In this document: positions 52,343-60,284 of the stretch, piece by piece | How positions within the stretch are numbered: position 1 is the first letter of the stretch | Layout: the number at the start of each line of letters is the position of its first letter | From: Amycolatopsis australiensis | GTDB taxonomy: Bacteria; Actinomycetota; Actinomycetes; Mycobacteriales; Pseudonocardiaceae | Reading direction: 5' to 3' | Assembly (NCBI RefSeq): GCF_900119165.1 | Contig: NZ_FPJG01000006.1 | Coordinates: 1,612,001 to 1,676,000 of the forward strand | DNA length: 64,000 bases | Made by a program: the position numbers and the translations under genes | Notes under the pieces: model-generated | Database searches by the model: none | Told to the model about the DNA's origin: nothing | The model's input: only the letters and a program-made list of their open reading frames with translations

Positions 52343-52953
52343 AGCGTCTCCTCGTTCTTGGGTGCCGCCGCGATCGCCTCGGCCAGGGACAGTTCGAAAC
52401 CCGTCGTCACGCGCATCGCGTCCGGATGTCCCGGCACCGTCGCCGCGCCCGTGGGGGCCAGGTCCGGCCGGAACGCCGCCAGCGCGTACCCGACCGGCGT
52501 CTGCAGGGTGCGCAGGCGCGTCCGGTCCTGCGTGCCGATGATCAGCGACTCCTCGTCGATCACCTTCACCGTGTCCGCCATCGGCAGGACCGGCACGACG
52601 ACCGGAGTGGTGTCACTGACGGCGTTGATCACATCACGCACTGTTTCCGCAGGAATGAAGGCCCGCAGCGCGTCGTGGAGGAGTACAACTGAGTCACGGG
52701 GAAGATCGGGCTCGACGGCGGCGAAGGCCTGCCGGAGCGAGCCGGGGACGACCCGGCAGCCGAGGCCGCGGAGTGCCTCGGAAAACGACGACGCACACCG
52801 CTGGGGGGCCGCCACGAGCACCGAAGAGATTTCCGGCACGCCGAGCAGCCCCCGCACGGTGTGCGTGAGCAGCGCCTCACCATGGACCGGCGTGAGAGCG
52901 AGCTCCCCGTCGGAGGCATGATGTGCGACGGTCACGATCGCGACGACCTTCAT
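52339..52953 (-). CDS. ispD: IspD-like cytidylyltransferase with degraded CTP-binding loop
   Basis: A 204-aa protein at the ispD position between carD and ispF. The second half fits Isp[11 protein letters not shown] (family: LVHDAARAF), [25 protein letters not shown] and [14 protein letters not shown]. The N-terminus reads [19 protein letters not shown] instead of the AAGxGxRxG...PK loop that binds CTP. The loop Gly/Arg residues and the Lys are missing, and the C-terminal KVT Lys is Arg. The protein is also about 25 aa short of M. tuberculosis IspD. It may be inactive or changed in function. No frameshift was found that would restore the loop. Confidence 0.72.
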   Translation of the reverse strand: MKVVAIVTVAHHASDGELALTPVHGEALLTHTVRGLLGVPEISSVLVAAPQRCASSFSEALRGLGCRVVPGSLRQAFAAVEPDLPRDSVVLLHDALRAFIPAETVRDVINAVSDTTPVVVPVLPMADTVKVIDEESLIIGTQDRTRLRTLQTPVGYALAAFRPDLAPTGAATVPGHPDAMRVTTGFELSLAEAIAAAPKNEETL

Positions 52954-53006
52954 CGGTTCGCGATCGTAGAGGCACCCGCCCGCCCGTCGAGCAGGATGCC
53001 CTGGGC

Positions 53007-53498
53007 TCAGACCGTCGCGGTTTCCAGAACTTCGTCAAGGAGGACTTCGGCCTTGTCCTCGTCGGTGCCCTCCGCGAGCGCGAGCTCGCTGACCAGGATT
53101 TGCCGGGCCTTGGCGAGCATGCGCTTCTCGCCTGCCGAAAGCCCGCGGTCCTTCTCTCGCCGCCAGAGGTCGCGCACCACTTCGGCCACCTTGTTCACAT
53201 CGCCGGAGGCGAGCTTCTCGAGGTTGGCCTTGTACCGACGAGACCAGTTGGTTGGCTCCTCGGTGTGCGGCGCACGCAGAACGTCGAAGACCTTGTCCAG
53301 TCCTTCTTGCCCGACGACATCGCGGACGCCCACGATCTCGGCGTTGTCAGCGGGCACGCGAACCGTGAGATCCCCTTGCGCGACCTTGAGGACGAGGTAC
53401 TTCTTTTCCTCGCCCTTGATCACGCGGGTCTCGATGGCTTCGATGAGTGCGGCACCGTGGTGCGGGTAGACGACGGTCTCTCCGACCTTGAAAACCAT
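53007..53498 (-). CDS. carD: CarD RNA polymerase-binding regulator
   Basis: A 163-aa essential-type regulator that stabilises open complexes at rRNA and other promoters. The N-terminal RNAP-interaction domain (1-55, [20 protein letters not shown]) binds the beta subunit. The C-terminal helical domain has the conserved Trp of [17 protein letters not shown] (near 86) used to wedge the promoter bubble. Order carD-lpqE-like-radA equals M. tuberculosis Rv3583c-Rv3585. Confidence 0.95.
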   Translation of the reverse strand: MVFKVGETVVYPHHGAALIEAIETRVIKGEEKKYLVLKVAQGDLTVRVPADNAEIVGVRDVVGQEGLDKVFDVLRAPHTEEPTNWSRRYKANLEKLASGDVNKVAEVVRDLWRREKDRGLSAGEKRMLAKARQILVSELALAEGTDEDKAEVLLDEVLETATV

Positions 53499-53525
53499 GT
53501 GTCCTCTGCCCCTTTCGCTGACTCC

Positions 53526-53531
53526 ATCCTA
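53526..53531 (-). promoter_or_regulatory. Candidate -10 element of carD
   Basis: TAGGAT (minus strand) lies about 30 bp before the carD ATG at a suitable distance and matches TANNNT. I did not find a good -35 hexamer 16-18 bp upstream. Confidence 0.3.
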
Positions 53532-53772
53532 GCACGGTCCGCCAGTGCCCACCTAGCGGGCCGGACTCGTCCTCGCAGGTCAGCGGCCTGAGCGGGGGTT
53601 GACAAACGTCCGGAGCCCGTGCTCACGCAGGTGGCCGGGACGGGGTCGGCGGGCACATCGGATTCCTTTGTGGACGGTTGATCTTGGGCGCAACGCACAC
53701 CGGTTCTGCCACGGAGATCGCCCCCGGCTAGTCTTCGGGGCGACGAGGCCGTGAAAAGGGAAGGACTGCGAC

Positions 53773-54468
53773 GTGAGGCTGCAGAATCGTCGCGTGCTCG
53801 GCGCGGGCGTGCTGGCGCTCGGTGCCGCGCTCGTGCTCGCCGGGTGCGGGGCCGGCCAGATCACTCAGACCGACTCGCAGCAGCCCGCGGTCAACGGCAC
53901 GTACGCGCAGGTCAAGACCATCGTGCTGCGTGACGCCGCGGTGCAGTACCCGACGTCCGGCCCTGGCTACCCGGCCGGCGCGACCCCGGCGCTGGCGCTG
54001 ACCATCGTGAACATCGGCACCCAGGACGACTCGCTCGTCTCGGTGACGACCGAGGACGGCGGCCAGGCCACCATCGCCGGCTCGAAGGACGTCGTCGCCG
54101 CGCACTCGCTGGTGATCGGCCCGGACGACGCGGTCGAGTCCACCAACGAGGTGAAGACCACGACGCCGGCCGCGCCGTCGTCGTCGGCTTCCGCCCCGTC
54201 GTCGAGCGGCGCGAGCGCGACGCCGACGAAGTCCGAGACCAACACCCCGGGCCACCTGACCGCGACGTCGACTTCCGAGGTCCCGTCGAGCGGCCCGGCC
54301 GCGACGCCGACGGCGCCCGAGAAGGTGGGCCAGGCCACGGTGACGCTGCCCGCGCTGAAGCAGCCGCTCTGGCCGGGCCAGGTCATCAAGGTCACATTCG
54401 TGTTCAAGAACGCCGGACCGGTCACCGTCGAGCTGCCCGTGGCGGCTCCGGCGCACGTCAAGCAGTAG
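53773..54468 (+). CDS. LpqE-like lipoprotein
   Basis: A 231-aa lipoprotein with lipobox VLAGCGAG near residues 21-28. The exported domain (about 35-125 plus 180-231) is split by a Ser/Thr/Pro/Ala-rich low-complexity insert of about 55 residues. Position between carD and radA is that of M. tuberculosis lpqE (Rv3584), and the PCuAC-like beta-sandwich ends LWPGQVIKVTFVFKNAGPVT are plausible for it. Function in mycobacteria is unclear. The low-complexity insert may be glycosylated. Confidence 0.75.
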   Translation: MRLQNRRVLGAGVLALGAALVLAGCGAGQITQTDSQQPAVNGTYAQVKTIVLRDAAVQYPTSGPGYPAGATPALALTIVNIGTQDDSLVSVTTEDGGQATIAGSKDVVAAHSLVIGPDDAVESTNEVKTTTPAAPSSSASAPSSSGASATPTKSETNTPGHLTATSTSEVPSSGPAATPTAPEKVGQATVTLPALKQPLWPGQVIKVTFVFKNAGPVTVELPVAAPAHVKQ

Positions 54469-54528
54469 GTCACGGCGCCTGGGCCGGGCGTCCCCGGTTT
54501 TGTCGGTGGTCGCCGATAGCCTCGCGGG

Positions 54529-55887
54529 GTGAAGAAGGGGACCACCTACCGCTGCGGGAGCTGCGGGTACGAAGCGGCCAAGTGGCTGGGCCGATGTCCG
54601 GAGTGCCAGGAGTGGGGCTCGTTCGAGGAGCGCGGGGCGCCGGTCAAGCCGGCGATCCAGCGCGTGGCGGCCGGGGCGCCGAGCGCGCCGGCCCGGCCGA
54701 TCGGCGAGGTCGACGTCGAGGCGGCCCGGGCGCGTCGCACCGGCGTCTCGGAGCTGGACCGGGTGCTCGGCGGCGGACTGGTGCCGGGTGCGGTCGTGCT
54801 GCTCGCGGGCGAGCCGGGTGTCGGCAAGTCGACCCTGCTCCTCGAGGTGGCCTACCAGTGGGCGAAGACGGTCGACCGGTCCCTGTACGTCACGGGCGAG
54901 GAGTCCGCGGGCCAGGTCCGGTTGCGCGCCGAGCGAACAGGCAACGTCCACGAGCGGATGTACCTGGCCGCCGAGAGTGACCTCGCGGCCATCCTCGGGC
55001 ACGTCGACGACGTCAAGCCGGGCGTGCTCATCGTCGACTCGGTGCAGACGATGGCGTCCCCGCAGGTCGACGGCTCACCGGGCGGGGTGACGCAGGTCCG
55101 GGCGGTGACGTCCGGGCTGGTCGCGCTGGCCAAGGAGCGCGGGCTGCCGGTGGTGCTGGTGGGGCACGTCACGAAGGACGGCACGGTGGCGGGCCCGCGC
55201 GTGCTGGAGCACCTGGTGGACGTGGTGCTGCAGTTCGAGGGCGACAAGCATTCGACGCTGCGGATGGTCCGCGGCATCAAGAACCGCTTCGGCGCGGCCG
55301 ACGAGATCGGCTGCTTCGAGCTGCAGGAAGAGGGCATCGTCGGGGTGCCGGACCCGTCGGGGCTGTTCATCAGCCGCACGACGGAACCGGTCCCGGGCAC
55401 GGCGATCACGGTGTCGCTGGAGGGCAAGCGGCCGCTGCTGGGCGAGGTCCAGGCGCTGGTGTCGTCGACGTCGGCACCGCAGCCGCGCCGGGCGGTGAGC
55501 GGGTTGGACTCGGCGCGGGTGGCGATGGTCCTGGCCGTGCTGGAGAAGCGCGGCGGGCTGAAGCTGGGCGACAAGGACGTGTACACGGCGACAGTCGGCG
55601 GCATGAAGATCACCGAGCCGGGCATCGACCTGGCGGTGGTGCTGGCGTTGACGTCCTCGTTCGGTGACGTCGCGTTGTCGCCGCGGCTGGTGTCGGTGGG
55701 GGAAGTCGGGCTGGCGGGCGAGATCCGGCGGGTGCCGAGCGTGGGACGGCGGCTGGCCGAGGCCGCCCGGCTCGGCTTCACGCACGCGCTCGTGCCGCCG
55801 GATTCCGGTAAGCCGCCGGCGGGCATCCGGGTTTTGGAGGTGTCGAACGTCGCCGATGCGCTGAATGCGGCTGGTCACGCTCGGTGA
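54529..55887 (+). CDS. radA: DNA repair protein RadA/Sms
   Basis: A 452-aa RecA-like branch-migration helicase. A C4 zinc finger CGSCG...CPEC covers residues 9-26. Walker A is GEPGVGKSTLL near 94, the RadA-specific KNRFG motif is in GIKNRFGAADE near 255, and a C-terminal Lon-like domain (about 320-452, GGMKITEPGIDLAVVLAL) lacks protease residues. GTG start. In many actinobacteria disA follows; here the next gene is an anti-sigma-like gene on the other strand. Confidence 0.95.
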   Translation: MKKGTTYRCGSCGYEAAKWLGRCPECQEWGSFEERGAPVKPAIQRVAAGAPSAPARPIGEVDVEAARARRTGVSELDRVLGGGLVPGAVVLLAGEPGVGKSTLLLEVAYQWAKTVDRSLYVTGEESAGQVRLRAERTGNVHERMYLAAESDLAAILGHVDDVKPGVLIVDSVQTMASPQVDGSPGGVTQVRAVTSGLVALAKERGLPVVLVGHVTKDGTVAGPRVLEHLVDVVLQFEGDKHSTLRMVRGIKNRFGAADEIGCFELQEEGIVGVPDPSGLFISRTTEPVPGTAITVSLEGKRPLLGEVQALVSSTSAPQPRRAVSGLDSARVAMVLAVLEKRGGLKLGDKDVYTATVGGMKITEPGIDLAVVLALTSSFGDVALSPRLVSVGEVGLAGEIRRVPSVGRRLAEAARLGFTHALVPPDSGKPPAGIRVLEVSNVADALNAAGHAR

Positions 55888-55981
55888 GTTGGGTTGCGGG
55901 CGCTCCGGGGCGGGGCCGGGGGGAGGGATTGTGGGGAAGTACTGGCCTTGCTCTTCGGCGCACTCCGGCCCAGCTTGCAGA

Positions 55982-57040
55982 TCAGCCCGAGGACCGGGTG
56001 ATCGCGTACGAATACACCGCCTCCGGCTCGGTGAACTTCTCCGGTCGCGGCGGGAACACCGGGACCGGTGCGTTCGTCGTCGTCCTCGGTTCTGATGTTG
56101 AGCTTGGTTGCATCGGGGACGTGCTCACTGGGGCCTCCGTGTTCGCCGGTGATGCCCCGCCGTCCGTTGTCGCCAGCAGTCTTGCCGTTGCTGGGTCCAG
56201 GTACAGGCGTCTGTCCGTGTCCGCCGCGCTGATCACCGTTGCCGGGCGGCCGTCCGGTGTCAGGGATGGCTCGGCCTTGACTCCCGGGAATGCGATCAGC
56301 GTGTCGCGTAGCGCGAGCCGGACGTCCGAGCGGACCAGGCCCAGGGCCAGCACGTTCCGCACCGAAGCCAGCGCCGCGCCGGCGAGTGTTCCCGATGGTG
56401 TGTGGATGTCGCGGCTCAGCGCCTTCGCCAGCTGTGCTCGGTCCGGGGTCAGTGAGGCGACGAACGCCGCGTCCGGGGTCAGCCAGTTCGCCGGTGGCTG
56501 GCCGGGGAAGACGCCTCCCGGGCCGTACTCGTCGAACGCCGCCCGGCTGATCTCGTACCGTCCCCACTCGGGGCTCCAGTCGCGGATCGCGCCCGTCCAC
56601 TTCGAACGGCGGTGCCAGACGCCGGCCGGGTCGGCCGGGATCCACAGCTCCACTTCCTGCTGCAGCCGGAAGTTCCTGCCCACTCCGGGCTGGAGCACCC
56701 AGGCCAGCTTCTGCGTGTAGTGGAACTCACCCGGCACGAGCGGGCGGTCGAGCTCCACCGGCTGCACGGCGGGCCCGGCCGGGTCCGGTGCCGGCGGACG
56801 CAGCGAAACCACCACCGCCAGCCCGCCCACCAGCGTGACGACCGCCGCGGCCACCGCGATCCAGCGCCAGCTCCCGCGCCGGCGCCGTTGTGGCGGCGCC
56901 TCGGGGGTTCCGGCCGCCGTCATCAGGGACGCGCGGGCGAACGCGAGGCCGTCGTCTTCACCGGCGTCGTCGTGCAGGTCCGCGAGCGCCGCGTCGAGTT
57001 CGGCGTCGGACCAGATCTTCCGGACGTTGTCTTCACGCAA
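55982..57040 (-). CDS. CU044_5270-type membrane protein (anti-sigma partner)
   Basis: A 352-aa protein with a cytoplasmic N-terminus (about 1-50), one membrane helix near 60-80 (WIAVAAAVVTLVGGLAVVVS) and an extracytoplasmic part. I recognise it as the CU044_5270 family, which is encoded beside ECF sigma factors. The TTG start at 57040 overlaps the sigma gene stop by eight bases, with GGAGGAG about ten bases upstream. It probably binds and silences the sigma factor until a signal is sensed. Confidence 0.75.
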   Translation of the reverse strand: MREDNVRKIWSDAELDAALADLHDDAGEDDGLAFARASLMTAAGTPEAPPQRRRRGSWRWIAVAAAVVTLVGGLAVVVSLRPPAPDPAGPAVQPVELDRPLVPGEFHYTQKLAWVLQPGVGRNFRLQQEVELWIPADPAGVWHRRSKWTGAIRDWSPEWGRYEISRAAFDEYGPGGVFPGQPPANWLTPDAAFVASLTPDRAQLAKALSRDIHTPSGTLAGAALASVRNVLALGLVRSDVRLALRDTLIAFPGVKAEPSLTPDGRPATVISAADTDRRLYLDPATARLLATTDGGASPANTEAPVSTSPMQPSSTSEPRTTTNAPVPVFPPRPEKFTEPEAVYSYAITRSSG

Positions 57041-57626
57041 GGTCCCGCACCTCCTCCTGAGCCGGGGCGTTCGTCCTGAGCCAGCGTCTGATCCGGTGCA
57101 GCCGGGACCGGACGGTACCCGGCGGGATGCCGAGCGCTTCGGCGACCTCCGCCGGCTCCAGCCCGCCCCACGACACGAGCAGGAGCGTGTCGCGGTCGGC
57201 GGGGCTGAGCTTGGCCAGCGCCCCGGCGAGCTGGGCCGCGCGGACCTGGGCATCGACCTGCTCGGCGACGCGGCCGTCGTGCCCGGCGTGGCTGTTGTCG
57301 CCGGTGCGGGCCAGCCGCGCGGTGGCCTGCAGCGCCCGCAACTCGGACCGGACGTGGTGACGCAGCAGGTTGGTCGCGATGCCGTACAGCCACGACCGTG
57401 CGGTGCCGAGCTCCGGCCGGTAGCTGTCCCGGCGCCGCAACGCGACGAGGAACGTCTCGGCGACGAGGTCGTTCGCCGGCTCGGGGCCGACGCGCCGGGC
57501 GAGGTACCGGCGCAGCGCCGCGGCGTGGGCGTCGAACAGCCGCCCGAACGCCGGCCCGGGCTCGGGTCCGCCCAGGTCCGGGCGGTCGGGTCCGCCGACC
57601 TCCGATCCCTCGTGGATCACCTGCAT
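57033..57626 (-). CDS. ECF RNA polymerase sigma factor
   Basis: A 197-aa sigma-70-like factor with sigma-2 (AFGRLFDAHAAALRRYLARR, ETFLVALRRRDSYRPE, SWLYGIATNLLRHH) and sigma-4 (LSPADRDTLLLVSWGG, LEPAEVAEALGIPPGTVRSR). There is no sigma-3, as expected for group 4. The adjacent membrane gene should be its regulator. Autoregulation is usual, but I found no clear ECF-type -35 in the 52-bp gap to the hydrolase gene. Confidence 0.88.
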   Translation of the reverse strand: MQVIHEGSEVGGPDRPDLGGPEPGPAFGRLFDAHAAALRRYLARRVGPEPANDLVAETFLVALRRRDSYRPELGTARSWLYGIATNLLRHHVRSELRALQATARLARTGDNSHAGHDGRVAEQVDAQVRAAQLAGALAKLSPADRDTLLLVSWGGLEPAEVAEALGIPPGTVRSRLHRIRRWLRTNAPAQEEVRDLA

Positions 57627-57678
57627 GCCCCCAGTTGCCCGCAGGCGCCGCGAGCGTTCACGGGCGAACCTACCTCGG

Positions 57679-58971
57679 CTAGAGACCCAGCAAGCCCCAG
57701 TAGACGGCCCACGGCACGAACGCCACGCCCCCGGCGAGCGCTACGCCCAGCCGGGCGCTCCGGTGCCGCCACCACGCCACCGCCGTGCCGATGGTGGCGG
57801 CCACCACGCCCAGCGAGAGCAGCTGCACCGCCAGCCACGGCAGCGGACGGCCCACCACCACCGGGCCAAGCCCCTTGCCCATGCCGAGCTGGATCACCAC
57901 GTCGATGACCAGGAAGCCCAGCACGGCGAGCAGCCCGGTCGCCGTCAGCCAGCGGGCCGGGCGCGCCGACGGGCCTCGCCGGACCAGCGGGTACCAGGCG
58001 AACGCCACCAGCAGGAACACCAGAACGGCCAGCTGCAGCCACGTCGGCTCGTACCAGGCGAGCGGGGTCACCGCCACGCTCGGCCGGTCCTGCGGTGGCG
58101 GCGCGTCGGCGCTCGACGTCGTGGGCGGGTGGTTCACCCAGCTGCCCACCAGCTCGAGGTAGCCCGGCGCGTAGCCGGGCAGCTTGTCGAAGCCGTCCGT
58201 CGTCCGGCGCAGCTGGTGCTGCGCGTCCGGGAAGACCCGCAGCGTGTGGTGCGCCAGCGAGTCGCGGAAGATCCGCACGGCCTCACCCGGCGGCGTCAGG
58301 ACGTCCTTCGCGCCCCACAGGCCGAGCACTGGCTGCCACAGGCTCTTCAGCACCGGTACCGGGTCGTACCGCGGCTCCGGGAACGCGCCGCCGCCGACGA
58401 GCTGGCGCAACATCGTCGACGACGCCGTCCGCACGAGCGAACCGTCCATCCCCAGCCGCCGCAGCTGGTTCTCGACCGCCCACGCCTGCTGCCGCGCCGG
58501 CTGGACGCCGTTCGCCCCGAGCGTGACCACGAAAGCGACGTGCGAAGACCGCGAAGCCGCCAGCGGTGCCACCCAGCCGCCTTCGCTCAACCCCCAGACG
58601 CCGACCCGCGCCGGATCGACCTCCGGCCGTTTCCGCAACGCCTCGACCGCCGCCAGCGCGTCGTCGGCGAGTGTCGAGTAGGAGCGCGAGAACTGCGAAT
58701 ACCCCTCGGTGCGCTTGTCGTAGATGAGGGTCGCGATCCCTTGCCGCGCAAAGGCTTCCGCCTGATCGCGGTAGTCCTCCCGGCTGTGCGCCCCCGAGCC
58801 GTGGACCATCACCAGGCCCGGCAGCTTCGTACCGCCGGGCGGTGCGACGACGGTGCCGTGCAAGGTCACCCCGCCGTTCTGGAAAGTCACTTCGCCGTCC
58901 GCGGCCGAAGCCGGTGGCGCCGGCGCCGTGACGGCCAGGATCACCCCGGCCAGCAGAGCCACTTTTCGCAT
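57679..58971 (-). CDS. Alpha/beta hydrolase with C-terminal membrane helices
   Basis: A 430-aa protein with a signal peptide (LLAGVILAVTAPAPPASA). An extracytoplasmic alpha/beta-hydrolase follows (MVHGSGAHSREDY oxyanion, nucleophile GLSEGG near 147, Asp in GLWGAKDVLTPPG, His in AQHQL). The last 125 residues hold three or four membrane helices, an unusual addition. Family members include dienelactone-hydrolase/esterase-like proteins. It starts 21 bases after the ArsR-type gene, in one operon. Confidence 0.85.
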   Translation of the reverse strand: MRKVALLAGVILAVTAPAPPASAADGEVTFQNGGVTLHGTVVAPPGGTKLPGLVMVHGSGAHSREDYRDQAEAFARQGIATLIYDKRTEGYSQFSRSYSTLADDALAAVEALRKRPEVDPARVGVWGLSEGGWVAPLAASRSSHVAFVVTLGANGVQPARQQAWAVENQLRRLGMDGSLVRTASSTMLRQLVGGGAFPEPRYDPVPVLKSLWQPVLGLWGAKDVLTPPGEAVRIFRDSLAHHTLRVFPDAQHQLRRTTDGFDKLPGYAPGYLELVGSWVNHPPTTSSADAPPPQDRPSVAVTPLAWYEPTWLQLAVLVFLLVAFAWYPLVRRGPSARPARWLTATGLLAVLGFLVIDVVIQLGMGKGLGPVVVGRPLPWLAVQLLSLGVVAATIGTAVAWWRHRSARLGVALAGGVAFVPWAVYWGLLGL

Positions 58972-58992
58972 CCGAAACCCCCTGGTGTCATG

Positions 58993-59559
58993 TCATTCCC
59001 CTGGATCAGGGAACGCGAGCCAGCGCACGAGCACGCGCCGCGCTTCCGGTGACCGGTCTTCCTCCGTGCGCCAGTACCGGCGGAACAGCTCCATGTAGTC
59101 GTGCCGGAGCTGCTGCAGCTCCTCGGCGGTGAGCCAGGTGGCGCCGCGGGCGAAGAGCAGCGCGTCCGGCCAGTCGCCGGGCAGCTCGTCGCGCTTGTCC
59201 GCGAACCGGTTGAGCTTTTCGAGGTCGTCCTCGAACCCCTGGCGCTGCATGTCGTCGAACAGCACCCGGGATTCGGCGCTTTGGGAGCTGCGGCGCGGCC
59301 AGCGGATGTCCCGCGGCCGCGTCCGCCACCACCGTTCCTTGCCCCGCGCGAGCTCGGGAGCGTCCTCGACGAACCCGAACCGGGCCAGCTCACGCAGGTG
59401 GTAGCTGGTCGCCCCGGTGTTCTCGCCCAGTTCCTTGGCGAGCTTCGTGGCCGTCGCCGGTCCGGCCGACAACACGCCGAGAATCCGGCGGCGCAGCGGG
59501 TGCGTGACGGCCTTGAGGGCGTCCGGATCGAGCTCTTCCGGTGGTGGAGCGCTGGTCAT
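58993..59559 (-). CDS. ArsR-family winged-helix regulator
   Basis: A 188-aa protein with an N-terminal ArsR/HTH_20 winged helix (ALKAVTHPLRRRILGVLS, TATKLAKELGENTGATSYHL, residues about 13-60). A C-terminal domain of unknown ligand follows (WRTEEDRSPEARRVL). No Cys-pair metal site is seen. It is the first gene of an operon with the hydrolase. A repeat-rich operator-like site lies just upstream (59576-59607), suggesting autorepression. Confidence 0.87.
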   Translation of the reverse strand: MTSAPPPEELDPDALKAVTHPLRRRILGVLSAGPATATKLAKELGENTGATSYHLRELARFGFVEDAPELARGKERWWRTRPRDIRWPRRSSQSAESRVLFDDMQRQGFEDDLEKLNRFADKRDELPGDWPDALLFARGATWLTAEELQQLRHDYMELFRRYWRTEEDRSPEARRVLVRWLAFPDPGE

Positions 59560-59575
59560 GAGGCCACCGTAGCTG

Positions 59576-59607
59576 TGCAGAGAAAATTATGCAAAGAAAA
59601 CTCTGCA
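59576..59607. promoter_or_regulatory. Operator-like repeats upstream of arsR-type gene
   Basis: Direct repeats TGCAGAGAAAAT (59576) and TGCAAAGAAAAC (59590) lie 14 bp apart. TGCAGAG (59576-59582) and CTCTGCA (59601-59607) form an outer inverted repeat. The site is AT-rich against the local background and 17 bp from the ArsR start codon, which fits a winged-helix dimer operator. Confidence 0.6.
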
Positions 59608-59668
59608 TCTCGGCGCGGACGGGTACCCGGCCGGAACCTGACTGTCTACTGTGGACCTTAGGCGTGGT

Positions 59669-60196
59669 TCACCAGATCGGGTGGTCGCTGAACTTGCTCA
59701 GCGTCCGCACGGTCGGCCGCAGGTAGAACATGCCCGCGAGGAAGCCCATGGTGGCGAAGGCGAGCGTCGAGAATGTCGTGAGCAGGTCCGGCGCCTCGAA
59801 CTCCGGTCCCTCGCGCCACACCCGGAACACGATCGGCACCGCGAACGACCCGAGGATCAGCGCCAGCGTCAGGACGTAGGTGACCACCAGCGCGCTGCGG
59901 GCGGACGCGGCGCTCGCGACCACCAGGTAGTCACCGCGCAGGCAGCGGCGGCTGCCCAGCACCAGCACCGCGATCGCCAGCACGCCCAGCGGCGGCAGCG
60001 CCGTCGCGGCCTTCCCGGCCAGCGTGTCGGGGAAGGCGTGGCCGTGCACGACGCCCTGCAGGAACGTCGTGAGGCCGAACAGCAGCACCATCCCGGCGAT
60101 CATCGAGCACCCGACGACCACCGAGCCCCACCGCACGCGGTCGGCGAAGCGGGGCGGCAGCGGTAGGAACTCGGCCTGCCCGAACGTGTCCTGCAC
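59669..60196 (-). CDS. Small membrane protein of unknown function
   Basis: A 175-aa protein with about four membrane helices (GSVVVGCSMIAGMVLLFGL, LPPLGVLAIAVLVLGS, ALVVTYVLTLALILGSFAV, FSTLAFATMGFLAGMFYL). No family recognised. GTG 60196 is preferred to GTG 60205: GGAGG (60209-60205) lies eight bases before 60196 and overlaps 60205. The palindrome at 60215-60265 sits directly upstream of this ribosome site. It is downstream of the trehalose genes on the same strand. Confidence 0.7.
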   Translation of the reverse strand: MQDTFGQAEFLPLPPRFADRVRWGSVVVGCSMIAGMVLLFGLTTFLQGVVHGHAFPDTLAGKAATALPPLGVLAIAVLVLGSRRCLRGDYLVVASAASARSALVVTYVLTLALILGSFAVPIVFRVWREGPEFEAPDLLTTFSTLAFATMGFLAGMFYLRPTVRTLSKFSDHPIW

Positions 60197-60214
60197 CCAC
60201 CTCACCTCCGAAAC

Positions 60215-60265
60215 CCGTGAAGGCCACCATAAGGACCCCGGGGTTCCTCGTGGTGGCCTTCACGG
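60215..60265. repeat. 51-bp palindrome upstream of membrane protein gene
   Basis: CCGTGAAGGCCACCA (left) and TGGTGGCCTTCACGG (right) pair perfectly, and AGGA-CCCC continues the stem with two interruptions. The coding-strand side is followed by TTTCGGAGGTG, which provides the ribosome site of the next gene. Same size and context as 20367-20417. It lies between two same-strand genes and could act as terminator or leader element. Confidence 0.88.
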
Positions 60266-60284
60266 CGGATTCGGACCGAAAGGG

